This document shows, one piece after another, positions 39,511 to 52,850 of a stretch of DNA of 64,000 nt (positions are counted from its first letter, which is position 1; the number at the start of each line of letters is the position of its first letter). The notes under the pieces are model-generated. The model was not told the origin of the DNA and ran no database searches. It saw nothing but the letters and a program-made list of their open reading frames with translations. The DNA is from Bombus terrestris (taxonomy: Eukaryota > Arthropoda > Insecta > Hymenoptera > Apidae), in contig NW_025963677.1 of the NCBI RefSeq assembly GCF_910591885.1, forward strand, positions 1-64,000, in the 5' to 3' direction. A program made the translations under genes and the position numbers.

Positions 39511-42500
39511 TGTCCCACGTTGTCCCACGTTGTCCCACGTTGTCCCACGTTGTCCCACGTTGTCCCACGTTGTCCCACGTTGTCCCACGTTGTCCCACGT
39601 TGTCCCACGTTGTCCCACGTTGTCCCACGGTGTCCAACGATGTCCAACGGTGTCCAAAGGTGTCCCACGGTGTCCAACGGTGTCCCACGTTGTCCCACGT
39701 TGTCCCACGTTGTCCCACGTTGTCCCACGTTGTCCCACGTTGTCCAACGATGTCCAACGGTGTCCCACGTTGTCCCACGTTGTTCCATGGTTTCCCACGT
39801 TGTCCCACGTTGTCCCACGGTGTCCAACGATGTCCAACGGTGTCCCACGTTGTCCAACGGTGTCCCACGTTGTCCCACGTTGTCCCACGTTGTCCCACGT
39901 TGTCCCACGATGTCCCACGTTGTCCCACGTTGTCCCACGTTGTCCCACGTTGTCCCACGTTGTCCCACGGTGTCCAACGATGTCCAACGGTGTCCAACGG
40001 TGTCCAACGGTGTCCAACGATGTCCAACGATGTCCAACGATGTCCAACGGTGTCCAACGATGTCCAACGATGTCCAACGGTGTCCCACGATGTCCAACGA
40101 TATCCAACGATGTCCAACGGTGTCCAACGATGTCCAACGGTGTCCAACGATGTCCAACGATGTCCCACGGTGTCCCACGATGTCCAACGATGTCCAACGA
40201 TGTCCAACGGTGTCCAACGGTGTCCAACGGTGTCCCACGGTGTCCAACGGTGTCCCACGTTGTCCCACGTTGTCCCACGTTGTCCCACGTTGTCCCACGA
40301 TGTCCCACGTTGTCCAACGGTGTCCAACGGTGTCCAACGATGTCCAACGATGTCCAACGGTGTCCCACGATGTCCAACGATGTCCAACGATGTCCAACGG
40401 TGTCCCACGTTGTCCCACGTTGTCCCACGTTGTCCCACGTTGTCCCACGTTGTCCCACGGTGTCCAACGATGTCCAACGGTGTCCCACGTTGTCCAACGG
40501 TGTCCCACGTTGTCCCACGTTGTCCCACGTTGTCCCACGTTGTCCCACGTTGTCCCACGTTGTCCCACGTTGTCCCACGTTGTCCCACGTTGTCCCACGT
40601 TGTCCCACGTTGTCCCACGTTGTCCCACGGTGTCCAACGATGTCCAACGGTGTCCAAAGGTGTCCCACGGTGTCCCACGGTGTCCCACGTTGTCCCACGT
40701 TGTCCCACGTTGTCCCACGTTGTCCCACGTTGTCCCACGTTGTCCCACGTTGTCCCACGTTGTCCCACGTTGTCCCACGTTGTCCCACGGTGTCCAACGA
40801 TGTCCAACGGTGTCCAAAGGTGTCCCACGGTGTCCAACGGTGTCCCACGTTGTCCCACGTTGTCCCACGTTGTCCCACGTTGTCCCACGTTGTCCCACGT
40901 TGTCCAACGATGTCCAACGGTGTCCCACGTTGTCCCACGTTGTTCCATGGTTTCCCACGTTGTCCCACGTTGTCCCACGTTGTCCCACGGTGTCCAACGA
41001 TGTCCAACGGTGTCCCACGTTGTCCAACGGTGTCCCACGTTGTCCCACGTTGTCCCACGTTGTCCCACGTTGTCCCACGGTGTCCCACGTTGTCCCACGT
41101 TGTCCCACGTTGTCCCACGTTGTCCCACGTTGTCCCACGTTGTCCCACGTTGTCCCACGTTGTCCCACGTTGTCCCACGTTGTCCCACGTTGTCCCACGA
41201 TGTCCCACGTTGTCCCACGTTGTCCCACGTTGTCCCACGTTGTCCCACGTTGTCCCACGTTGTCCCACGTTGTCCCACGTTGTCCCACGTTGTCCCACGT
41301 TGTCCCACGGTGTCCCACGTTGTCCAACGGTGTCCCACGTTGTCCCACGTTGTCCCACGTTGTCCCACGTTGTCCCACGATGTCCCACGTTGTCCCACGT
41401 TGTCCCACGTTGTCCCACGTTGTCCCACGTTGTCCCACGATGTCCCACGTTGTCCCACGATGTCCCACGTTGTCCCACGTTGTTCCATGGTTTCCCACGT
41501 TGTCCCACGTTGTCCCACGTTGTCCCACGTTGTCCCACGTTGTCCCACGTTGTCCCACGTTGTCCCACGATGTCCCACGTTGTCCCACGTTGTCCCACGT
41601 TGTCCCACGGTGTCCAACGATGTCCAACGGTGTCCCACGTTGTCCAACGGTGTCCCACGTTGTCCCACGTTGTCCCACGTTGTCCCACGTTGTCCCACGA
41701 TGTCCCACTTTGTCCCACGTTGTCCCACGTTGTCCCACGTTGTCCCACGTTGTCCCACGTTGTCCCACGTTGTCCCACGTTGTCCCACGTTGTCCCACGT
41801 TGTCCCACGGTGTCCAACGATGTCCAACGGTGTCCAACGGTGTCCCACGGTGTCCAACGGTGTCCCACGTTGTCCCACGTTGTCCCACGTTGTCCCACGT
41901 TGTCCGACGTTGTCCCACGTTGTCCCACGTTGTCCAACGATGTCCAACGGTGTCCCACGTTGTCCCACGTTGTTCCATGGTTTCCCACGTTGTCCCACGT
42001 TGTCCCACGTTGTCCCACGGTGTCCAACGATGTCCAACAGTGTCCAACGGTGTCCAACGGTGTCCAACGGTGTCCAACGGTGTCCCACGTTGTCCCACGT
42101 TGTCCCACGGTGTCCAACGATGTCCAACGGTGTCCCACGTTGTCCAACGTTGTCCCACGTTGTCCCACGTTGTCCCACGTTGTCCCACGTTGTCCCACGT
42201 TGTCCCACGTTGTCCCACGGTGTCCAACGGTGTCCAACGATGTCCCACGTTGTCCCACGTTGTCCCACGTTGTCCCACTATGTCCCACGTTGTCCCACGT
42301 TGTCCCACGTTGTCCCACGTTGTCCCACGTTGTCCCACGTTGTCCCACGTTGTCCCACGTTGTCCCACGTTGTCCCACGTTGTCCCACGTTGTCCCACGT
42401 TGTCCCACGTTGTCCCACGTTGTCCCACGGTGTCCAACGATGTCCAACGGTGTCCAGCGATGTCCAACGGTGTCCCACGTTGTCCCACGTTTTCCCACGT

Positions 42501-42550
42501 TGTCCCACGTTGTCCCACGTTGTCCCACGTTGTCCCACGTTGTCCCACGT
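39511..42550. repeat. Second-copy equivalent of 12.8-15.85 kb
   Basis: It matches 12,811-15,850 at +26,700. Pairs include TGTCCAAAGG at 14111 and 40811, TGTCCCACTT at 15001 and 41701, and TGTCCGACGT at 15201 and 41901. A private change at 42278-42280 (unit TGTCCCACTA at 42271) makes a minus-strand TAG triplet absent from the first copy. Confidence 0.85.
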
Positions 42551-43160
42551 TGTCCCACGGTGTCCAACGATGTCCAACGGTGTCCAACGGTGTCCAACGG
42601 TGTCCAACGGTGTCCCACGTTGTCCCACGTTGTCCCACGTTGTCCCACGGTGTCCAACGATGTCCAACGGTGTCCCACGTTGTCCCACGTTGTCCCACGT
42701 TGTCCCACGTTGTCCCACGTTGTCCCACGATGTCCCACGTTGTCCCACGTTGTCCCACGTTGTCCCACGTTGTCCCACGTTGTCCCACGTTGTCCCACGT
42801 TGTCCCACGTTGTCCCACGTTGTCCCACGTTGTCCCACGTTGTCCCACGTTGTCCAACGATGTCCAACGGTGTCCCACGTTGTCCCACGTTGTTCCATGG
42901 TTTCCCACGTTGTCCCACGTTGTCCCACGTTGTCCCACGGTGTCCAACGATGTCCAACAGTGTCCAACGGTGTCCAACGGTGTCCAACGGTGTCCAACGG
43001 TGTCCCACGTTGTCCCACGTTGTCCCACGGTGTCCAACGATGTCCAACGGTGTCCCACGTTGTCCAACGTTGTCCCACGTTGTCCCACGTTGTCCCACGT
43101 TGTCCCACGTTGTCCCACGTTGTCCCACGTTGTCCCACGGTGTCCAACGGTGTCCAACGA

Positions 43161-46100
43161 TGTCCCACGTTGTCCCACGTTGTCCCACGATGTCCCACGA
43201 TGTCCCACGTTGTCCCACGTTGTCCCACGTTGTCCCACGTTGTCCCACGTTGTCCCACGTTGTCCCACGTTGTCCCACGTTGTCCCACGTTGTCCCACGT
43301 TGTCCCACGTTGTCCCACGTTGTCCCACGTTGTCCCACGTTGTCCCACGGTGTCCAACGATGTCCAACGGTGTCCAGCGATGTCCAACGGTGTCCCACGT
43401 TGTCCCACGTTTTCCCACGTTGTCCCACGTTGTCCCACGTTGTCCCACGTTGTCCCACGTTGTCCCACGTTGTCCCACGGTGTCCAACGATGTCCAACGA
43501 TGTCCAACGGTGTCCCACGTTGTCCCACGTTGTTCCATGGTTTCCCACGTTGTCCCACGTTGTCCCACGTTGTCCCACGGTGTCCAACGATGTCCAACGG
43601 TGTCCAACGGTGTCCAACGGTGTCCAACGGTGTCCCACGTTGTCCCACGTTGTCCCACGTTGTCCCACGTTGTCCCACGATGTCCCACGTTGTCCCACGT
43701 TGTCCCACGTTGTCCCACGATGTCCCACGTTGTCCCACGTTGTCCCACGTTGTCCCACGTTGTCCCACGTTGTCCCACGTTGTCCCACGTTGTCCCACGA
43801 TGTCCCACGTTGTCCCACGTTGTCCCACGTTGTCCCACGTTGTCCCACGTTGTCCCACGTTGTCCCACGTTGTCCCACGTTGTCCCACGTTGTCCCACGT
43901 TGTCCCACGTTGTCCCACGTTGTCCCACGTTGTCCCACGGTGTCCAACGATGTCCCACGGTGTCCAACGGTGTCCCACGTTGTCCCACGTTGTCCCACGT
44001 TGTCCCACGTTGTCCCACGTTGTCCCCCGTTGTCCCACGTTGTCCAACGATGTCCAACGGTGTCCCACGTTGTCCCACGTTGTTCCATGGTTTCCCACGT
44101 TGTCCCACGTTGTCCCACGTTGTCCCACGGTGTCCAACGATGTCCAACGGTGTCCAACGGTGTCCAACGGTGTCCAACGGTGTCCCACGTTGTCCCACGT
44201 TGTCCCACGTTGTCCCACGGTGTCCAACGATGTCCAACGGTGTCCCACGTTGTCCCACGTTGTCCCACGTTGTCCCACGATGTCCCACGTTGTCCCACGT
44301 TGTCCCACGTTGTCCCACGTTGTCCCACGTTGTCCCACGTTGTCCCACGTTGTCCCACGTTGTCCCACGTTGTCCCACGTTGTCCCACGATGTCCCACGT
44401 TGTCCCACGTTGTCCCACGTTGTCCCACGTTGTCCCACGTTGTCCCACGTTGTCCCACGTTGTCCCACGGTGTCCAACGATGTCCAACGGTGTCCAGCGA
44501 TGTCCAACGGTGTCCCACGTTGTCCCACGTTTTCCCACGTTGTCCCACGTTGTCCCACGGTGTCCAACGATGTCCAACGATGTCCAACGGTGTCCCACGT
44601 TGTCCCACGTTGTTCCATGGTTTCCCACGTTGTCCCACGTTGTCCCACGTTGTCCCACGGTGTCCAACGATGTCCAACGGTGTCCAACGGTGTCCAACGG
44701 TGTCCAACGGTGTCCCACGTTGTCCCACGTTGTCCCACGTTGTCCCACGTTGTCCCACGTTGTCCCACGTTGTCCCACGTTGTCCCACGTTGTCCCACGT
44801 TGTCCCACGGTGTCCAACGATGTCCAACGGTGTCCCACGTTGTCCAACGGTGTCCCACGTTGTCCCACGTTGTCCCACGTTGTCCCACGTTGTCCCACGA
44901 TGTCCCACTTTGTCCCACGTTGTCCCACGTTGTCCCACGTTGTCCCACGTTGTCCCACGTTGTCCCACGTTGTCCCACGTTGTCCCACGTTGTCCCACGT
45001 TGTCCCACGGTGTCCAACGATGTCCAACGGTGTCCAACGGTGTCCCACGGTGTCCAACGGTGTCCCACGTTGTCCCACGTTGTCCCACGTTGTCCCACGT
45101 TGTCCCACGTTGTCCCACGTTGTCCCACGTTGTCCAACGATGTCCAACGGTGTCCCACGTTGTCCCACGTTGTTCCATGGTTTCCCACGTTGTCCCACGT
45201 TGTCCCACGTTGTCCCACGGTGTCCAACGATGTCCAACGGTGTCCAACGGTGTCCAACGGTGTCCAACGGTGTCCAACGTTGTCCCACGTTGTCCCACGT
45301 TGTCCCACGTTGTCCCACGTTGTCCCACGTTGTCCCACGTTGTCCCACGGTGTCCAACGGTGTCCAACGATGTCCCACGTTGTCCCACGTTGTCCCACGT
45401 TGTCCCACGTTGTCCCACGTTGTCCCACGATGTCCCACGTTGTCCCACGTTGTCCCACGTTGTCCCACGTTGTCCCACGTTGTCCCACGTTGTCCCACGT
45501 TGTCCCACGTTGTCCCACGTTGTCCCACGTTGTCCCACGTTGTCCCACGGTGTCCAACGATGTCCAACGGTGTCCAGCGATGTCCAACGGTGTCCCACGT
45601 TGTCCCACGTTTTCCCACGTTGTCCCACGTTGTCCCACGTTGTCCCACGTTGTCCCACGTTGTCCCACGTTGTCCCACGTTGTCCCACGTTGTCCCGCGG
45701 TGTCCAACGATGTCCAACGGTGTCCAGCGATGTCCAACGGTGTCCCACGTTGTCCCACGTTTTCCCACGTTGTCCCACGTTGTCCCACGGTGTCCAACGA
45801 TGTCCAACGATGTCCAACGGTGTCCCACGTTGTCCCACGTTGTTCCATGGTTTCCCACGTTGTCCCACGTTGTCCCACGTTGTCCCACGGTGTCCAACGA
45901 TGTCCAACGGTGTCCAACGGTGTCCAACGGTTTCCAACGGTGTCCCACGTTGTCCCACGTTGTCCCACGTTGTCCCACGTTGTCCCACGATGTCCCACGT
46001 TGTCCCACGTTGTCCCACGTTGTCCCACGTTGTCCCACGTTGTCCCACGTTGTCCCACGTTGTCCCACGTTGTCCCACGTTGTCCCACGTTGTCCCACGT

Positions 46101-46300
46101 TGTCCCACGTTGTCCCACGTTGTCCCACGTTGTCCCACGTTGTCCCACGTTGTCCCACGTTGTCCCACGTTGTCCCACGTTGTCCCACGTTGTCCCACGT
46201 TGTCCCACGGTGTCCAACGATGTCCAACGGTGTCCAACGATGTCCCACGTTGTCCCACGTTGTCCCACGTTGTCCCACGTTGTCCCACGATGTCCCACGT
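43161..46300. repeat. About 3.1-kb tandem duplication, left member
   Basis: It directly abuts its partner at 46,321-49,320. Two adjacent TGTCCCACGA units at 43181 correspond to those at 46341, TGTCCCCCGT at 44021 to 47181 and TGTCCCACTT at 44901 to 48061, all at +3,160. TGTCCCGCGG at 45691 and 48711, TTTCCAACGG at 45931 and 48951, and the D unit at 46201 and 49221 are at +3,020, so 140 bp was lost in the right member. The run 45,991-46,200, twenty-one consensus units, is among the longest pure runs in the window. Confidence 0.87.
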
Positions 46301-46320
46301 TGTCCCACGTTGTCCCACGT

Positions 46321-49320
46321 TGTCCCACGTTGTCCCACGTTGTCCCACGATGTCCCACGATGTCCCACGTTGTCCCACGTTGTCCCACGTTGTCCCACGT
46401 TGTCCCACGTTGTCCCACGTTGTCCCACGTTGTCCCACGTTGTCCCACGTTGTCCCACGTTGTCCCACGTTGTCCCACGTTGTCCCACGTTGTCCCACGT
46501 TGTCCCACGGTGTCCAACGATGTCCAACGGTGTCCAGCGATGTCCAACGGTGTCCCACGTTGTCCCACGTTTTCCCACGTTGTCCCACGTTGTCCCACGT
46601 TGTCCCACGTTGTCCCACGTTGTCCCACGTTGTCCCACGGTGTCCAACGATGTCCAACGATGTCCAACGGTGTCCCACGTTGTCCCACGTTGTTCCATGG
46701 TTTCCCACGTTGTCCCACGTTGTCCCACGTTGTCCCACGGTGTCCAACGATGTCCAACGGTGTCCAACGGTGTCCAACGGTGTCCAACGGTGTCCCACGT
46801 TGTCCCACGTTGTCCCACGTTGTCCCACGTTGTCCCACGCTGTCCCACGTTGTCCCACGTTGTCCCACGTTGTCCCACGATGTCCCACGTTGTCCCACGT
46901 TGTCCCACGTTGTCCCACGTTGTCCCACGTTGTCCCACGTTGTCCCACGTTGTCCCACGATGTCCCACGTTGTCCCACGTTGTCCCACGTTGTCCCACGT
47001 TGTCCCACGTTGTCCCACGTTGTCCCACGTTGTCCCACGTTGTCCCACGTTGTCCCACGTTGTCCCACGTTGTCCCACGTTGTCCCACGTTGTCCCACGG
47101 TGTCCAACGATGTCCCACGGTGTCCAACGGTGTCCCACGTTGTCCCACGTTGTCCCACGTTGTCCCACGTTGTCCCACGTTGTCCCCCGTTGTCCCACGT
47201 TGTCCAACGATGTCCAACGGTGTCCCACGTTGTCCCACGTTGTTCCATGGTTTCCCACGTTGTCCCACGTTGTCCCACGTTGTCCCACGGTGTCCAACGA
47301 TGTCCAACGGTGTCCAACGGTGTCCAACGGTGTCCAACGGTGTCCCACGTTGTCCCACGTTGTCCCACGTTGTCCCACGGTGTCCAACGATGTCCAACGG
47401 TGTCCCACGTTGTCCCACGTTGTCCCACGTTGTCCCACGATGTCCCACGTTGTCCCACGTTGTCCCACGTTGTCCCACGTTGTCCCACGTTGTCCCACGT
47501 TGTCCCACGTTGTCCCACGTTGTCCCACGTTGTCCCACGTTGTCCCACGATATCCCACGTTGTCCCACGTTGTCCCACGTTGTCCCACGTTGTCCCACGT
47601 TGTCCCACGTTGTCCCACGTTGTCCCACGGTGTCCAACGATGTCCAACGGTGTCCAGCGATGTCCAACGGTGTCCCACGTTGTCCCACGTTTTCCCACGT
47701 TGTCCCACGTTGTCCCACGGTGTCCAACGATGTCCAACGATGTCCAACGGTGTCCCACGTTGTCCCACGTTGTTCCATGGTTTCCCACGTTGTCCCACGT
47801 TGTCCCACGTTGTCCCACGGTGTCCAACGATGTCCAACGGTGTCCAACGGTGTCCAACGGTGTCCAACGGTGTCCCACGTTGTCCCACGTTGTCCCACGT
47901 TGTCCCACGTTGTCCCACGTTGTCCCACGTTGTCCCACGTTGTCCCACGTTGTCCCACGTTGTCCCACGGTGTCCAACGATGTCCAACGGTGTCCCACGT
48001 TGTCCAACGGTGTCCCACGTTGTCCCACGTTGTCCCACGTTGTCCCACGTTGTCCCACGATGTCCCACTTTGTCCCACGTTGTCCCACGTTGTCCCACGT
48101 TGTCCCACGTTGTCCCACGTTGTCCCACGTTGTCCCACGTTGTCCCACGTTGTCCAACGATGTCCAACGGTGTCCCACGTTGTCCCACGTTGTTCCATGG
48201 TTTCCCACGTTGTCCCACGTTGTCCCACGTTGTCCCACGGTGTCCAACGATGTCCAACGGTGTCCAACGGTGTCCAACGGTGTCCAACGGTGTCCAACGT
48301 TGTCCCACGTTGTCCCACGTTGTCCCACGTTGTCCCACGTTGTCCCACGTTGTCCCACGTTGTCCCACGGTGTCCAACGGTGTCCAACGATGTCCCACGT
48401 TGTCCCACGTTGTCCCACGTTGTCCCACGTTGTCCCACGTTGTCCCACGATGTCCCACGTTGTCCCACGTTGTCCCACGTTGTCCCACGTTGTCCCACGT
48501 TGTCCCACGTTGTCCCACGTTGTCCCACGTTGTCCCACGTTGTCCCACGTTGTCCCACGTTGTCCCACGGTGTCCAACGATGTCCAACGGTGTCCAGCGA
48601 TGTCCAACGGTGTCCCACGTTGTCCCACGTTTTCCCACGTTGTCCCACGTTGTCCCACGTTGTCCCACGTTGTCCCACGTTGTCCCACGTTGTCCCACGT
48701 TGTCCCACGTTGTCCCGCGGTGTCCAACGATGTCCAACGGTGTCCAGCGATGTCCAACGGTGTCCCACGTTGTCCCACGTTTTCCCACGTTGTCCCACGT
48801 TGTCCCACGGTGTCCAACGATGTCCAACGATGTCCAACGGTGTCCCACGTTGTCCCACGTTGTTCCATGGTTTCCCACGTTGTCCCACGTTGTCCCACGT
48901 TGTCCCACGGTGTCCAACGATGTCCAACGGTGTCCAACGGTGTCCAACGGTTTCCAACGGTGTCCCACGTTGTCCCACGTTGTCCCACGTTGTCCCACGT
49001 TGTCCCACGATGTCCCACGTTGTCCCACGTTGTCCCACGTTGTCCCACGATGTCCCACGTTGTCCCACGTTGTCCCACGTTGTCCCACGTTGTCCCACGT
49101 TGTCCCACGTTGTCCCACGTTGTCCCACGTTGTCCCACGTTGTCCCACGTTGTCCCACGTTGTCCCACGTTGTCCCACGTTGTCCCACGTTGTCCCACGT
49201 TGTCCCACGTTGTCCCACGTTGTCCCACGGTGTCCAACGATGTCCAACGGTGTCCAACGATGTCCCACGTTGTCCCACGTTGTCCCACGTTGTCCCACGT
49301 TGTCCCACGATGTCCCACGG
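46321..49320. repeat. About 3.1-kb tandem duplication, right member
   Basis: This is the partner of 43,161-46,300. It carries a private TATCCCACGT unit near 47,551. TGTCCCCCGT and TGTCCCGCGG are also found at 11241 and 11951 and at 37071 and 37781, so this segment and its partner descend from the same ancestral stretch as 10.3-12.3 kb. Confidence 0.87.
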
Positions 49321-50610
49321 TGTCCCACGTTGTCCCACGTTGTCCCACGTTGTCCCACGTTGTCCCACGTTGTCCCACGTTGTCCCACGTTGTCCCACGT
49401 TGTCCCACGATGTCCCACGTTGTCCCACGTTGTCCCACGTTGTCCCACGTTGTCCCACGTTGTCCCACGTTGTCCCACGTTGTCCCACGTTGTCCCACGT
49501 TGTCCCACGTTGTCCCACGTTGTCCCACGTTGTCCCACGTTGTCCCACGTTGTCCCACGTTGTCCCACGGTGTCCAACGATGTCCAACGGTGTCCAACGA
49601 TGTCCCACGTTGTCCCACGTTGTCCCACGTTGTCCCACGTTGTCCAACGATGTCCAACGGTGTCCCACGTTGTCCCACGTTGTTCCATGGTTTCCCACGT
49701 TGTCCCACGTTGTCCCACGTTGTCCCACGGTGTCCAACGATGTCCAACGGTGTCCAACGGTGTCCAACGGTGTCCAACGGTGTCCAACGGTGTCCCACGT
49801 TGTCCCACGTTGTCCCACGATGTCCCACGTTGTCCCACGTTGTCCCACGATGTCCCACGTTGTCCCACGTTGTCCCACGTTGTCCCACGGTGTCCAACGA
49901 TGTCCAACGGTGTCCCACGTTGTCCAACGGTGTCCCACGTTGTCCCACGTTGTCCCACGTTGTCCCACGTTGTCCCACGATGTCCCACTTTGTCCCACGT
50001 TGTCCCACGTTGTCCCACGTTGTCCCACGTTGTCCCACGTTGTCCCACGTTGTCCCACGTTGTCCCACGTTGTCCCACGTTGTCCCACGGTGTCCAACGA
50101 TGTCCAACTGTGTCCAACGGTGTCCCACGGTGTCCAACGGTGTCCCACGTTGTCCCACGTTGTCCCACGTTGTCCCACGTTGTCCCACGTTGTCCCACGT
50201 TGTCCCACGTTGTCCAACGATGTCCAACGGTGTCCCACGTTGTCCCACGTTGTTCCATGGTTTCCCACGTTGTCCCACGTTGTCCGACGTTGTCCCACGG
50301 TGTCCAACGATGTCCAACGGTGTCCAACGGTGTCCAACGGTGTCCAACGGTGTCCAACGGTGTCCCACGTTGTCCCACGTTGTCCCACGTTGTCCCACGG
50401 TGTCCAACGATGTCCAACGGTGTCCCACGTTGTCCCACGTTGTCCCACGTTGTCCCACGTTGTCCCACGTTGTCCCACGATGTCCCACGTTGTCCCACGT
50501 TGTCCCACGTTGTCCCACGTTGTCCCACGTTGTCCCACGTTGTCCCACGTTGTCCCACGTTGTCCCACGTTGTCCCACGTTGTCCCACGTTGTCCCACGT
50601 TGTCCCACGT

Positions 50611-51530
50611 TGTCCCACGGTGTCCAACGGTGTCCAACGATGTCCCACGTTGTCCCACGTTGTCCCACGTTGTCCCACGTTGTCCCACGATGTCCCACGT
50701 TGTCCCACGTTGTCCCACGTTGTCCCACGTTGTCCCACGTTGTCCCACGTTGTCCCACGTTGTCCCACGTTGTCCCACGTTGTCCCACGTTGTCCCACGG
50801 TGTCCAACGATGTCCAACGGTGTCCAGCGATGTCCAACGGTGTCCCACGATGTCCCACGTTGTCCCACGTTGTCCCACGTTGTCCCACGATGTCCCACGT
50901 TGTCCCACGTTGTCCCACGTTGTCCCACGTTGTCCCACGATGTCCCACGTTGTCCCACGTTGTCCCACGTTGTCCCACGTTGTCCCACGTTGTCCCACGG
51001 AGTCCAACGATGTCCAACGGTGTCCAACGGTGTCCCACGGTGTCCAACGGTGTCCCACGTTGTCCCACGTTGTCCCACGTTGTCCCACGTTGTCCCACGT
51101 TGTCCCACGATGTCCCACGTTGTCCCACGTTGTCCGACGTTGTCCCACGTTGTCCCACGTTGTCCCACGTTGTCCCACGGTGTCCAACGATGTCCAACGA
51201 TGTCCAACGGTGTCCCACGTTGTCCCACGTTGTTCCATGGTGTCCCACGTTGTCCCACGTTGTCCCACGTTGTCCCACGGTGTCCAACGATGTCCAACGG
51301 TGTCCAACGGTGTCCAACGGTGTCCAACGGTGTCCAACGGTGTCCCACGTTGTCCCACGTTGTCCCACGTTGTCCCACGTTGTCCCACGTTGTCCCACGC
51401 TGTCCCACGTTGTCCCACGTTGTCCCACGTTGTCCCACGTTGTCCCACGTTGTCCCACGTTGTCCCACGTTGTCCCACGTTGTCCCACGTTGTCCCACGT
51501 TGTCCCACGTTGTCCCACGTTGTCCCACGT
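50611..51530. repeat. About 0.91-kb tandem duplication, left member
   Basis: AGTCCAACGA occurs at 51001 and again at 51911, TGTCCAGCGA at 50821 and 51731, TGTCCGACGT at 51131 and 52041, and TGTTCCATGG at 51231 and 52141, all 910 bp apart. The leading D unit at 50611 pairs at +920 with 51531, a one-unit difference in a consensus run. The unit after TGTTCCATGG has reverted to consensus here, while it is CTTCCCACGT in the right member, so the copies have each changed since duplication. Confidence 0.87.
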
Positions 51531-52240
51531 TGTCCCACGGTGTCCAACGGTGTCCAACGATGTCCCACGTTGTCCCACGTTGTCCCACGTTGTCCCACGT
51601 TGTCCCACGATGTCCCACGTTGTCCCACGTTGTCCCACGTTGTCCCACGTTGTCCCACGTTGTCCCACGTTGTCCCACGTTGTCCCACGTTGTCCCACGT
51701 TGTCCCACGGTGTCCAACGATGTCCAACGGTGTCCAGCGATGTCCAACGGTGTCCCACGATGTCCCACGTTGTCCCACGTTGTCCCACGTTGTCCCACGA
51801 TGTCCCACGTTGTCCCACGTTGTCCCACGTTGTCCCACGTTGTCCCACGATGTCCCACGTTGTCCCACGTTGTCCCACGTTGTCCCACGTTGTCCCACGT
51901 TGTCCCACGGAGTCCAACGATGTCCAACGGTGTCCAACGGTGTCCCACGGTGTCCAACGGTGTCCCACGTTGTCCCACGTTGTCCCACGTTGTCCCACGT
52001 TGTCCCACGTTGTCCCACGATGTCCCACGTTGTCCCACGTTGTCCGACGTTGTCCCACGTTGTCCCACGTTGTCCCACGTTGTCCCACGGTGTCCAACGA
52101 TGTCCAACGATGTCCAACGGTGTCCCACGTTGTCCCACGTTGTTCCATGGCTTCCCACGTTGTCCCACGTTGTCCCACGTTGTCCCACGGTGTCCAACGA
52201 TGTCCAACGGTGTCCAACGGTGTCCAACGGTGTCCAACGG
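51531..52240. repeat. About 0.91-kb tandem duplication, right member
   Basis: This is the partner of 50,611-51,530. CTTCCCACGT at 52151 is private to it. Matching is clear up to the B run that ends at 52,240. Confidence 0.85.
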
Positions 52241-52400
52241 TGTCCCACGTTGTCCCACGTTGTCCCACGTTGTCCCACGTTGTCCCACGTTGTCCCACGA
52301 TGTCCCACGTTGTCCCACGTTGTCCCACGTTGTCCCACGTTGTCCCACGATGTCCCACGTTGTCCCACGTTGTCCCACGTTGTCCCACGTTGTCCCACGT

Positions 52401-52850
52401 TGTCCCACGGTGTCCAACGATGTCCAACGGTGTCCAACGGTGTCCAACGGTGTCCAACGATGTCCAACGATGTCCAACGATGTCCAACGGTGTCCAACGA
52501 TGTCCAACGATGTCCAACGGTGTCCCACGATGTCCAACGATGTCCAACGATGTCCAACGGTGTCCAACGATGTCCAACGGTGTCCAACGATGTCCAACGA
52601 TGTCCAACGGTGTCCCACGATGTCCAACGATGTCCAACGATGTCCAACGGTGTCCAACGGTGTCCAACGGTGTCCCACGGTGTCCAACGGTGTCCCACGT
52701 TGTCCCACGTTGTCCCACGTTGTCCCACGTTGTCCCACGATGTCCCACGTTGTCCAACGGTGTCCAACGGTGTCCAACGATGTCCAACGATGTCCAACGG
52801 TGTCCCACGATGTCCAACGATGTCCAACGATGTCCAACGGTGTCCCACGT
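52401..52850. repeat. B/C-rich block identical in unit order to 38.96-39.41 kb
   Basis: The two blocks have the same order of B, C, D and E units over at least 0.8 kb at a shift of 13,440 bp, ending near 53,150 where a D unit replaces a consensus unit. They lie outside the large duplication pairing, so this is an independent copying event within the array. Confidence 0.8.

Larger units (their letters stand above)
25831..43080. repeat. Large segmental duplication, copy 2
   Basis: This is the partner of bases 1-16,380, aligned through the rare variants listed for copy 1. It is about 870 bp longer because the stretch 12.29-12.80 kb of copy 1 is represented here by 38.12-39.51 kb. Point differences exist: TGCCCCACGT at 10511 faces a consensus unit at 36341, TGTCCAACGT at 6031 faces a consensus unit at 31861, and TGTCCAACGG at 15331 faces TGTCCAACAG at 42031. 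The copies have therefore diverged slightly, which argues against a simple assembly artefact that repeats one stretch verbatim, though it does not exclude one. Confidence 0.93.
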
